From Hyphomonas sp. (lineage in GTDB: Bacteria > Pseudomonadota > Alphaproteobacteria > Caulobacterales > Hyphomonadaceae), in the NCBI GenBank assembly GCA_003486945.1, contig DNFL01000162.1, forward strand, positions 1-5,131: a stretch of DNA of 5,131 nt, in the 5' to 3' direction. This document shows, in pieces, positions 1-5,131 of the stretch. Each line of letters opens with the position of its first letter. Position 1 is the stretch's first letter. Below the pieces are notes generated by a model, which saw only the letters and a list, made by a program, of their open reading frames with translations, searched no databases and was not told the DNA's origin. The position numbers were made by a program, and so were the translations under genes.

Positions 1-50
1 CCCTTCAGATGGCGGGTCCGCAGTCGGACTCCCGCAGCGACCGGGGATGC

Positions 51-97
51 CGATCGCGAATTGAACAGTTCATATATAAACTATCGATGCCGAATTG
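51..97. repeat. Operator-like cluster: two overlapping dyads flanked by an imperfect direct repeat
   Basis: Three elements are nested here. First, a perfect odd-centred dyad TGAAC-A-GTTCA lies at 62-72. Second, a 16-bp near-palindrome AGTTCATATATAAACT lies at 67-82, with seven of eight pairs matching. Third, the motif CGAT-NN-CGAATTG occurs at 51-63 and again at 85-97 (11 of 13 bases identical, 34 bp apart), flanking the dyads. GTTCA-like half-sites recur at 62-66, 68-72 and 77-81. The arrangement suggests one or more transcription-factor sites over the leftward promoter. The regulator family is not recognised; spacing does not fit the alphaproteobacterial LexA box (GTTC-N7-GTTC). Confidence 0.35.
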
Positions 98-100
98 CAA
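73..100 (-). promoter_or_regulatory. Candidate leftward sigma70-like promoter
   Basis: Read on the minus strand, TTGCAA (95-100) is followed after 16 bp by TATATA (73-78), a fair match to -35 and -10 elements. It sits in the only AT-rich patch of a GC-rich intergenic stretch and points toward the left edge. The -10 overlaps the near-palindrome at 67-82, as expected for a repressor-controlled promoter. No downstream gene is visible, so this is inference from motif match and position only. Confidence 0.35.
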
Positions 101-164
101 GTGGGGCGAAGGGATTCCACGACCGCGCGACGAAGCCGTCGCCGGAGCGACCAAGGCCTGCCAG

Positions 165-1019
165 TCAGTAGATACCAACAGGAAAGTACTTCAGATAAAG
201 GGTGGCATAGGTTCCGTCGGATGCCAGCCTTTGCAATGCCCAGTCGAGCGCCTGCTGGATATGCTGGGAGTCCCGGCGGACAACGATCCCGGCGCCCTCT
301 CCGAAGTAGCGGCTTTCCGTAAAGGCTCCGCCGGCGAACCGGCAACAATTGCCCGACGCCTCGCCATTGAGCCAGAACGCCGCGCTGACGCCGTCGACAA
401 AAGCCGCCGCAACGCCGCCATACTGCACGGACGTCAGCACCGAGGCGATGTTCGGTTCCGCCACAACGACCGCCGTCGGAAAGTGGGCGCGCAAGTAGGC
501 TTCATGGGTTGAGCCAACCACAACCGCCACGCGCTTTCCCTTCAACGCATCTGCTCCCAGGGCGCCTCCGGGCGCGGTCCTGGACACGACAAACCGCGCC
601 GGCGTTCTATGGTAGGCCGACGTCAGCAGGAACTGGCGGCGGTTCTCCGGCGTGATCGCAACCATCGCGATCACCGCATCGCCCACGTTCCCGCGCAGCG
701 CGTCCAGCAACCTGTCCCAGCGATGGGGCTGTATGGTGCAGGTCACGCCCAGCACCTCGCAGGACGCGCGCGCGAGATCGACCTCAAAACCGGTCAGCAT
801 TCCGTTCGGACCAATGAAGTAGAACGGCGGATAGTCGCTTTCCGTCAGGAAGCGAATCTGACGGATGCGCGAGACATCCGGCTTTTCCGCGCGCCGCCGC
901 AGATCCCAGTATCCGGGAATGAAGACTTTCTCCTCGGCCTGGGCGGGGCGCTCATCGCCAAGAAAACCACAGAAGAAAGCAAGGACCGGAACAAGCAGTC
1001 TCGACAGAAACACTGACAT
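165..1019 (-). CDS. Secreted amino-acid-type substrate-binding protein (SBP_bac_3 family), orphan
   Basis: A 284-residue periplasmic solute-binding protein of the family used by polar amino acid ABC importers. Residues 1-28 form a Sec-type signal peptide: a hydrophobic stretch at about 8-20, then an Ala-Gln-Ala site at 26-28. A charged linker (about 29-55, including GYWDLRRR) precedes the binding domain. Family hallmarks are DYPPFYF (62-68), GFEVDLA (77-83), the ITPENRRQF segment (122-130) where the ligand-carboxylate arginine usually lies, TSAY (133-136), GKRVAVVVGS (161-170) and an AFVDG segment (206-210) matching the usual lobe-2 aspartate region. Cysteines at 87, 94 and a vicinal pair at 225-226 could form periplasmic disulfides. 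The ATG at 1017-1019 is in frame with the signal peptide; upstream AGGA is weak, 13-14 bases away. No permease or ATPase gene is in view. It is divergent from the glycosyltransferase with 56 bp between start codons. Ligand unknown; a sensory rather than transport role is possible. Confidence 0.9.
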   Translation of the reverse strand: MSVFLSRLLVPVLAFFCGFLGDERPAQAEEKVFIPGYWDLRRRAEKPDVSRIRQIRFLTESDYPPFYFIGPNGMLTGFEVDLARASCEVLGVTCTIQPHRWDRLLDALRGNVGDAVIAMVAITPENRRQFLLTSAYHRTPARFVVSRTAPGGALGADALKGKRVAVVVGSTHEAYLRAHFPTAVVVAEPNIASVLTSVQYGGVAAAFVDGVSAAFWLNGEASGNCCRFAGGAFTESRYFGEGAGIVVRRDSQHIQQALDWALQRLASDGTYATLYLKYFPVGIY

Positions 1020-1075
1020 GTCGTTATCTGGTTCCTGGGGGCAACCAAAGCGTCAGGAAGACTGGAGCTTAGGGC
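1001..1075. promoter_or_regulatory. Divergent intergenic control region with weak rightward promoter candidate
   Basis: Only 56 bp (1020-1075) separate the start codons of the leftward binding-protein gene and the rightward glycosyltransferase gene, so promoters for both must lie here or inside the coding ends. On the plus strand TCGACA (1001-1006, five of six to TTGACA) is followed 18 bp later by TATCTG (1025-1030), a poor -10. No convincing minus-strand promoter is seen. An 8-bp palindrome GACATGTC (1015-1022) covers the start codon of the leftward gene and may be chance. The region is certain; the individual promoter elements are weak. Confidence 0.3.
1064..1067 (+). promoter_or_regulatory. 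Ribosome binding site of the glycosyltransferase gene
   Basis: GGAG lies eight bases before the ATG at 1076, a normal Shine-Dalgarno spacing. This supports 1076 as the start over later in-frame GTG codons. Confidence 0.6.
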
Positions 1076-3028
1076 ATGCAGTTGGGCGTGAATGCCGACT
1101 CTGGCCGCGAAACACGGCCAGTGCAAGGGGTGTTTTGGACAGCAAGATCCTCAAGAGACGCTGCGGAATTCGTCGTCGCGCCCTCGGCCCTGCCGGCTGA
1201 TCTGTCTTTCCTGTTTCTGCAAGGGTTCGACTTTCCGACGCTGTACAGGGCCTCTCAAAGGGCGCTCGGACTTGGCGTGGCCGGGTGGGAAGCCCTTGTG
1301 GCCTCGGGAGCGCTCGACGAGGAAACGTACTTGCAACGGCTCGGCAGATGGATCGATGCGCCGGTCATCGAGCAGGCCCAACCCGACCCGCGCGTGCGCC
1401 TCGAAGATGCCTTGCGGCAAGGGTGGTGCCGGGCGCGTCTGGTGGACGGTCGCGATGTCCTGCTGGTCTCCTGCGCCGGTCCGCTGCTGCGCGTCCTGCT
1501 TGAAACCACCCCCCGTTTGCGACATGGCCAGGTGGCCTTGGCAACCGGTGATGCCTATCGGAGCATTCTGATCCGGCATTTTTCCGAGCGCATCGCCCTG
1601 GATGCTGCGGAAAGCGTTCCCGGGGCACTCTCGGCCCGATCAGGGGCCGTGATGCGCCAGAAGCGTGTGCTGGGGTTCTGTGCGGTCCTGTCTGCCCTCT
1701 GCGCTGCCTTGTGGCCGCAGGAGATGCTGACGCTGCTGCCCCTGGTGCTCGGCCTGTTGTTCCTCGGTGCAAGCCTCGTCATGCTCTCGGCTTGCGTTGA
1801 AGGCGCTCCCCTCGCCACCCGCGTGATTGAGACAAACGATACGCGCTTGCCGCGCTACAGCATCCTTGTGCCGCTGTATCGCGAGGCGGAAGTCGTGGAA
1901 AAGCTGATCGCCGCGCTCAATCTGATCGACTATCCGCGCGAGAAACTGCAAGTCCTGCTGGTGATCGAAGAGCATGATCTTGAAGTCCGCTCCCGTCTCG
2001 AACGGCTGTTGCTGCCAGCTTCCTTTTCCGTTCTCGTCGCGCCGGCCGGAGCGCCGCACACCAAACCGCGCGCGCTCAACGCCGCCATGCCCTTTGTCAC
2101 GGGAGAGCATGTTGTCGTCTACGACGCCGAGGACGAACCAGATCCCGATCAGTTGCGCGCCGCCGCCGCCGCCTTTCGTGCCGCGCCGAAGCGCGTTGCC
2201 TGCCTGCAGGCGCGGCTCGCCATAGATAACACGTTCGACTCCGTCCTGACGCGCCTGTTTACCATCGAGTATGCGGCGCTGTTTGACGTGGTGAAGGCCG
2301 GGAACGCCAGACTTGGACTTCCGGTACCTCTTGGCGGCACCTCGAATCACTTCCGGGTGGAAGCTTTGCGGCGGATCGGGCTCTGGGACGCCTGGAACGT
2401 CACGGAGGATGCCGATCTCGGCATTCGGCTGGCGCAGCATCGGCTGCTGGTGGACGACCTGCCCTCGACGACAACAGAGGAAGCGCCGAGCACGGTGCGC
2501 CCCTGGCTTGCCCAGCGCACGCGCTGGCTCAAGGGGTGGATGCAAACCGTGGTGGTTCACAGTCGCGCCCCGCTGACGGCCATCCGCGCGATGGGACCTG
2601 TGAATTTCTTTAGCGCCGTTTCGATGTCCGCCGGCGTTGTCGTCGGCGCATTGGGAGCGCCGATCTTCTACGCCCTTCTTGCCCAGCGTCTGATGCGGCA
2701 GGAACCGTTTGGAGCCGGAGGGCCGCTCGACCGCTTCGCGGATGCGGTGACCATCGTGCTTGGCGTTGCCGGCCTGCTATCGACCGTGTTGCCCGCTCTT
2801 CTCGGGCTGCACCGACGGCGCCTGCACGGGCTGATCCCTTGGATTGCCCTGCTGCCGCTGTATCAGCTCCTGGTTTCCGTTGCAGCGTGGCGTGCGTTCT
2901 TCGAACTCCTCAAGGCCCCCCATCGCTGGAACAAGACACGGCACGGGCTGGCACGTACCTCGCGCAGGGCTCAGAAACAGGCGACCCAGGCGGCGGCAAG
3001 CAGTTCCACGAAGACGGCGCTGCCATAG
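1076..3028 (+). CDS. Membrane glycosyltransferase family 2 (cellulose-synthase-like fold) with N-terminal accessory domain
   Basis: A 650-residue inner-membrane processive-type glycosyltransferase, expected to use a nucleotide sugar on the cytoplasmic face to make or extend a surface or exported polysaccharide. Residues 1 to about 195 form a soluble domain without catalytic motifs. Two membrane segments follow (about 198-213 and 217-240). The GT2 domain (about 258-490) opens with YSILVPLYREAE, has DAEDEPD (350-356, nucleotide/metal-binding aspartates), GGTSNHFR (420-427), the catalytic-base motif TED (443-445) and QRTRW (480-484), the Q-x-x-R-W motif of processive GT2 enzymes. Three or so further helices lie at about 510-537, 557-578 and 587-607, followed by a basic Ala/Lys-rich tail. 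No PilZ domain is present. The catalytic residues all appear intact. The ATG is supported by GGAG eight bases upstream. The sugar and polymer cannot be told from sequence. The 3' end overlaps a convergent small gene by 58 bp. Confidence 0.93.
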   Translation: MQLGVNADSGRETRPVQGVFWTARSSRDAAEFVVAPSALPADLSFLFLQGFDFPTLYRASQRALGLGVAGWEALVASGALDEETYLQRLGRWIDAPVIEQAQPDPRVRLEDALRQGWCRARLVDGRDVLLVSCAGPLLRVLLETTPRLRHGQVALATGDAYRSILIRHFSERIALDAAESVPGALSARSGAVMRQKRVLGFCAVLSALCAALWPQEMLTLLPLVLGLLFLGASLVMLSACVEGAPLATRVIETNDTRLPRYSILVPLYREAEVVEKLIAALNLIDYPREKLQVLLVIEEHDLEVRSRLERLLLPASFSVLVAPAGAPHTKPRALNAAMPFVTGEHVVVYDAEDEPDPDQLRAAAAAFRAAPKRVACLQARLAIDNTFDSVLTRLFTIEYAALFDVVKAGNARLGLPVPLGGTSNHFRVEALRRIGLWDAWNVTEDADLGIRLAQHRLLVDDLPSTTTEEAPSTVRPWLAQRTRWLKGWMQTVVVHSRAPLTAIRAMGPVNFFSAVSMSAGVVVGALGAPIFYALLAQRLMRQEPFGAGGPLDRFADAVTIVLGVAGLLSTVLPALLGLHRRRLHGLIPWIALLPLYQLLVSVAAWRAFFELLKAPHRWNKTRHGLARTSRRAQKQATQAAASSSTKTALP

Positions 3029-3132
3029 CGCGCCCAAAGCATGGCGGATCCAGCAAGGAGAAGAAGTGCGGCGAGCAATGCCAGGCGCCACCCGCGCCGA
3101 TCCGGACGGATTTCCGAGACCGGGGCGCGCAT
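2971..3132 (-). CDS. Small predicted two-helix membrane protein, hypothetical
   Basis: A 53-residue protein if started at the ATG at 3130-3132, which lies four bases after the stop codon of the upstream LutA-like gene and suggests translational coupling. An in-frame GTG at 3151-3153 would give 60 residues and overlap that gene. Neither start has a convincing Shine-Dalgarno site. A basic N-terminus (DRRGWR, 11-16) precedes hydrophobic helix one (about 17-33), a short RYG turn (35-37) and helix two to the C-terminus, ending in ACF. The pattern of basic cytoplasmic end and two hydrophobic segments argues for a real gene and fills an otherwise empty gap. Its last 58 bases are antisense to the 3' end of the glycosyltransferase gene. 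It resembles small membrane proteins I recall from other alphaproteobacteria, but no function is known to me. Confidence 0.6.
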   Translation of the reverse strand: MRAPVSEIRPDRRGWRLALLAALLLLAGSAMLWARYGSAVFVELLAAAWVACF

Positions 3133-3136
3133 CGGT

Positions 3137-3943
3137 TCAGCCACGGCCGCCACCTGTATCGCCTAGCGGCGACCGGGGAACCCCGATCGGCGGTTCATCT
3201 GTCGTTCCGGCAAGCACTTCCGCGATGTGACGGACCTGAACGGCCGAACCACGCCGCTGCAGCTTTCCCGCCATGTTCAGGAGGCATCCGAGGTCGCCCG
3301 CGAGCAGCATCGGCGCGCCCGATGCCTCGATGTTTTCTGCCTTCTTGGAGACGATGGCGTCCGACAATTCGCCATACTTCACGGCGAATGAGCCGCCGAA
3401 GCCACAACAGGTTTCGTTCTCGGCCATTTCCGTCAGCGTCAGGCCCTGCACAGTCGCGAGCAGCTTGCGCGGTTGGCCTTTCACGCCCATCTCGCGCAGA
3501 CCCGAGCAACTGTCATGGTAAGTCACGGCCCCCTCGTGGCGCGCCTCCACCGCCTCGACCCCGAGCACATCGGTCAGGAACGAGACCAGTTCATGGGTCT
3601 TGGCCGCGAAGGCGTTGGCTTTCGGAGCCATGTTCGGATCGCCGGCGAAAAGTTCCGGGAAGTGGGCACGCACCATGCCGGCGCAAGAACCGGAAGGAGC
3701 CACAATGTAATCACAGGTTCCGAATGCGGCGATCATCTGCTCAGCCAACGCACGCGCCGTATTACGATCCCCCGAATTGAAAGCAGGCTGGCCGCAGCAC
3801 GTCTGGCGCGGAACCTCGACTGTGCACCCTGCATCTTCCAGCAGCTTGGCAGCAGCAAAGCCGACGCTCGGGCGCATGGTGTCCACGAGGCAGGTCACGA
3901 AGAGGGCGACCCGTGGTCCGGTCTTTTGAACAGTTTCGGTCAC
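3137..3943 (-). CDS. (Fe-S)-binding CCG-domain protein, LutA/GlcF-like
   Basis: A 268-residue cytoplasmic protein with two cysteine-rich (CCG) domains, the family of LutA (YkgE), the C-terminal part of glycolate oxidase GlcF and heterodisulfide reductase HdrB. Numbered from the GTG start, domain one has Cys18, CCG at 49-51 and Cys87 (SGSCAGM); domain two has Cys146 (HDSCSGLR), CCGFGG at 179-184 and Cys220 (GDLGCLLN). Both sets are complete, so cluster binding should be intact. The length fits stand-alone LutA proteins. LutA normally works with LutB and LutC in L-lactate oxidation to pyruvate, but neither is adjacent: metZ is 42-51 bp upstream and a small membrane gene follows. The start is chosen because AAGGAG directly abuts the ATG at 3950-3952, too close for that codon, but is nine bases from the GTG at 3941-3943; the ATG would give 271 residues. 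The substrate is uncertain, so I give no symbol. Confidence 0.9.
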   Translation of the reverse strand: MTETVQKTGPRVALFVTCLVDTMRPSVGFAAAKLLEDAGCTVEVPRQTCCGQPAFNSGDRNTARALAEQMIAAFGTCDYIVAPSGSCAGMVRAHFPELFAGDPNMAPKANAFAAKTHELVSFLTDVLGVEAVEARHEGAVTYHDSCSGLREMGVKGQPRKLLATVQGLTLTEMAENETCCGFGGSFAVKYGELSDAIVSKKAENIEASGAPMLLAGDLGCLLNMAGKLQRRGSAVQVRHIAEVLAGTTDEPPIGVPRSPLGDTGGGRG

Positions 3944-3952
3944 GACAGGCAT

Positions 3953-3958
3953 CTCCTT
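3953..3958 (-). promoter_or_regulatory. Ribosome binding site that decides the LutA-like start
   Basis: Read on the minus strand, AAGGAG at 3953-3958 is immediately followed by ATG (3952-3950) and, after nine bases, by an in-frame GTG (3943-3941). A zero-base gap is not workable for ribosome binding, whereas nine is acceptable, so the GTG is the likelier start. Confidence 0.5.
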
Positions 3959-3994
3959 GGCATCAACCGACCTTGGCCCAAGAGCGGCCGCGGT

Positions 3995-5131
3995 TCAAGC
4001 CGAGAGCGCCTGAGCGAGGTCAGCAATCAGATCATCGGGGTGTTCAAGACCAATGGACAGGCGGACCATGCCATCGCTCACGCCCATCTCGGCACGCTGT
4101 TCGGGTGAAAACCGCTGATGGGTCGTCGTCGCGGGGTGAACGATCAGGCTCTTGGCATCGCCGAGGTTGTTGGAAATGCGGATCAGCCTCAGCCTGTTAA
4201 GAAGCGCGAAAGCGGCGGCCTTTCCCCCCGCCACGTCGAAGGCGATCAGCGTGCTGGGGCCCAGCATCTGCCTGGCGATCAGCTCTCTTTGCGGATGATC
4301 CTGTCGTCCGGGGTAGCGTAGCCCGCGGACCTGCGGCTGCCCGGCGAGCCAGTCGGCGATTATTCCCGCCGTCTCCGTCTGCCGGCGGATCCGCAGCGGC
4401 AGGGTCTCCAGCGCCTTGAGAAGCACCCAGGCGTTGAACGGAGACATGGCCGGCCCGGTCTGACGAAGCAACGTATGAACGTGATCGTCGATGAACTGCC
4501 GGGATGCCAGGATAACGCCGCCCAGGCAGCGGCCCTGTCCATCGATATGCTTGGTGGCGGAGTAGACAACGCAGTCCGCGCCCAGTGTCAGCGGCTTCTG
4601 CCACAGTGGCGTGGCGAAGACGTTGTCCACGACGAGTTTCGCCCCAACCTCCCTGGCCAGTGCAGCAACGGCGGCAATGTCGATGACTTCCAGAGTCGGA
4701 TTCGCGGGACTTTCGAGGAAAAACAGCTTGGTATTCGGCTGAACGGCCCGGCGCCAGGCGGCGAGATCGGGGCCATCGATCAGCGTAGAGGCGACGCCGT
4801 AACGCGGCAGGTGCTCCTCCACGACATATCGACAGGACCCGAACAGGGCGCGCGCCGCTACCACATGATCGCCCGCCCGCACCACTCCCATGAGCGCTGC
4901 CGTAACGGCTGCCATGCCGGTGGCTGTGGCGCGTGCTGCCTCGGCGCCTTCCAGGGCAGCAACCCGGCGCTCGAACATCTGCACTGTCGGATTGGAGAAG
5001 CGGGCATAAATGAACCCCTCCTCCTGCCCCAGAAAGCGCGCTTCGCACTGCTCCGCGGACTCGTAGACATGGCCCTGGGTCAGGAAGAGGGCTTCCGAGG
5101 TTTCGCCGAACTGAGACCGCAGCGCGCCCTC
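3995..5131 (-). CDS. metZ: O-succinylhomoserine sulfhydrylase, N-terminus off the right edge
   Basis: A PLP enzyme of the Cys/Met metabolism family that makes homocysteine from O-succinylhomoserine and sulfide, the direct sulfhydrylation route to methionine. The window holds 378 residues; the reading frame stays open to the right edge and about 15-25 N-terminal residues appear to be missing. The edge begins inside the MetZ-typical LRSQFGETSEALFLTQG segment, followed by FIYARFSNPT. Numbering from the edge, the cofactor aspartate is Asp169 (LVVDN) and the Schiff-base lysine is Lys194 in SATKHIDGQGRCLGG, a version of the motif typical of MetZ rather than MetB, MetC or MetY. The C-terminal part with SNNLGDAKSL, HPATTTHQ and VRLSIGLEHPDDLIADL is complete. 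A start within the window at GTG 4984 would delete essential sequence and is rejected. The LutA-like gene follows 51 bp or less downstream on the same strand, so co-transcription is plausible. Substrate choice between succinyl and acetyl esters is inferred from family. Confidence 0.92.
   Translation of the reverse strand, partial: EGALRSQFGETSEALFLTQGHVYESAEQCEARFLGQEEGFIYARFSNPTVQMFERRVAALEGAEAARATATGMAAVTAALMGVVRAGDHVVAARALFGSCRYVVEEHLPRYGVASTLIDGPDLAAWRRAVQPNTKLFFLESPANPTLEVIDIAAVAALAREVGAKLVVDNVFATPLWQKPLTLGADCVVYSATKHIDGQGRCLGGVILASRQFIDDHVHTLLRQTGPAMSPFNAWVLLKALETLPLRIRRQTETAGIIADWLAGQPQVRGLRYPGRQDHPQRELIARQMLGPSTLIAFDVAGGKAAAFALLNRLRLIRISNNLGDAKSLIVHPATTTHQRFSPEQRAEMGVSDGMVRLSIGLEHPDDLIADLAQALSA

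Larger units (their letters stand above)
1..164. other. Left-edge non-coding region
   Basis: No credible coding region lies here. The substrate-binding gene ends at its right border (TGA read on the minus strand). The stretch is GC-rich apart from an AT-rich island at about 61-82, which holds overlapping dyads and a possible leftward promoter, described separately. A short GC stem (127-132 with 137-142, loop AAGC) lies just past the stop codon of the minus-strand gene but has no following T-run. No tRNA or other RNA gene was recognised. The leftward strand ends at the window edge with a purine-rich GAAGGG, which could be the ribosome binding site of a gene beginning outside; that is speculation. 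Confidence 0.6.

Noticed and set aside
14..31. Stem-loop GGGTCCG-CAGT-CGGACTC near the left edge
   Set aside because: Seven pairs including a G-U pair in plus-strand RNA, no T-run, and no gene to assign it to; chance is likely in GC-rich DNA.
127..142. Short GC hairpin after the substrate-binding gene as an intrinsic terminator
   Set aside because: The stem is only six base pairs and no T-run follows on the minus strand, so terminator function is not supported.
9..512. A 167-codon open frame on the plus strand, antisense to the substrate-binding gene
   Set aside because: Low-complexity, arginine-rich translation with no domain. The opposite strand encodes a clear protein family, so this is a GC-rich shadow frame.
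1640..2560. A 306-codon open frame antisense to the glycosyltransferase
   Set aside because: It lies entirely opposite the GT2 catalytic domain and has a composition typical of antisense frames, with no recognisable motif.
2839..3780. A 313-codon plus-strand frame crossing the glycosyltransferase end and running antisense to the LutA-like gene
   Set aside because: Its translation is Arg/Pro/Ser-rich and featureless, and it conflicts with two well-supported genes.
3473..4108. A 211-codon plus-strand frame antisense to the LutA-like and metZ genes
   Set aside because: It shows no domain or ribosome site and spans two real genes on the other strand.
4197..5048. A 283-codon minus-strand frame inside metZ in another phase
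   Set aside because: The Gly/Arg/Ser-rich translation is an out-of-frame reading of metZ, whose correct frame has all catalytic motifs.

Overview
The window is GC-rich and densely coding. The protein families and gene style suggest an alphaproteobacterium, most likely of the Hyphomicrobiales (Rhizobiales); this comes from remembered family resemblance, not a search. There are no RNA genes, insertion sequences, CRISPR arrays or phage genes. It looks like ordinary chromosome, with some unusual gene pairings.

Layout from left to right. Positions 1-164 hold no gene. An AT-rich island there contains overlapping dyads, a flanking imperfect direct repeat and a possible leftward promoter for a gene lying off the left edge. 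On the minus strand at 165-1019 is a secreted amino-acid-type substrate-binding protein (SBP_bac_3) with no transporter partners in view. After a 56-bp divergent gap, a 650-residue membrane family 2 glycosyltransferase runs on the plus strand (1076-3028). Its catalytic motifs are intact, and an uncharacterised N-terminal domain precedes the first membrane segments. The rest of the window is read leftward: a small predicted two-helix membrane protein (about 2971-3132) whose 3' end overlaps the glycosyltransferase 3' end antisense; a two-CCG-domain protein of the LutA/GlcF type (about 3137-3943); and an O-succinylhomoserine sulfhydrylase, metZ (3995 to beyond the right edge, N-terminus missing).

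How the genes may work together. metZ, the LutA-like gene and the small membrane gene share a strand with very short spacing, so they may form one transcription unit read toward the convergent glycosyltransferase. metZ makes homocysteine for methionine synthesis. The LutA-like protein would normally serve in an electron-transferring oxidase complex, but lutB and lutC are not adjacent. The substrate-binding protein and glycosyltransferase share a short divergent control region, so a link between a periplasmic ligand and surface polysaccharide synthesis is possible but unproven.

I found no clear new defence or mobile system. The points most worth a second look are the orphan binding protein/glycosyltransferase pair, the glycosyltransferase N-terminal domain, the orphan LutA-like gene beside metZ, and the operator-like cluster at 51-100.
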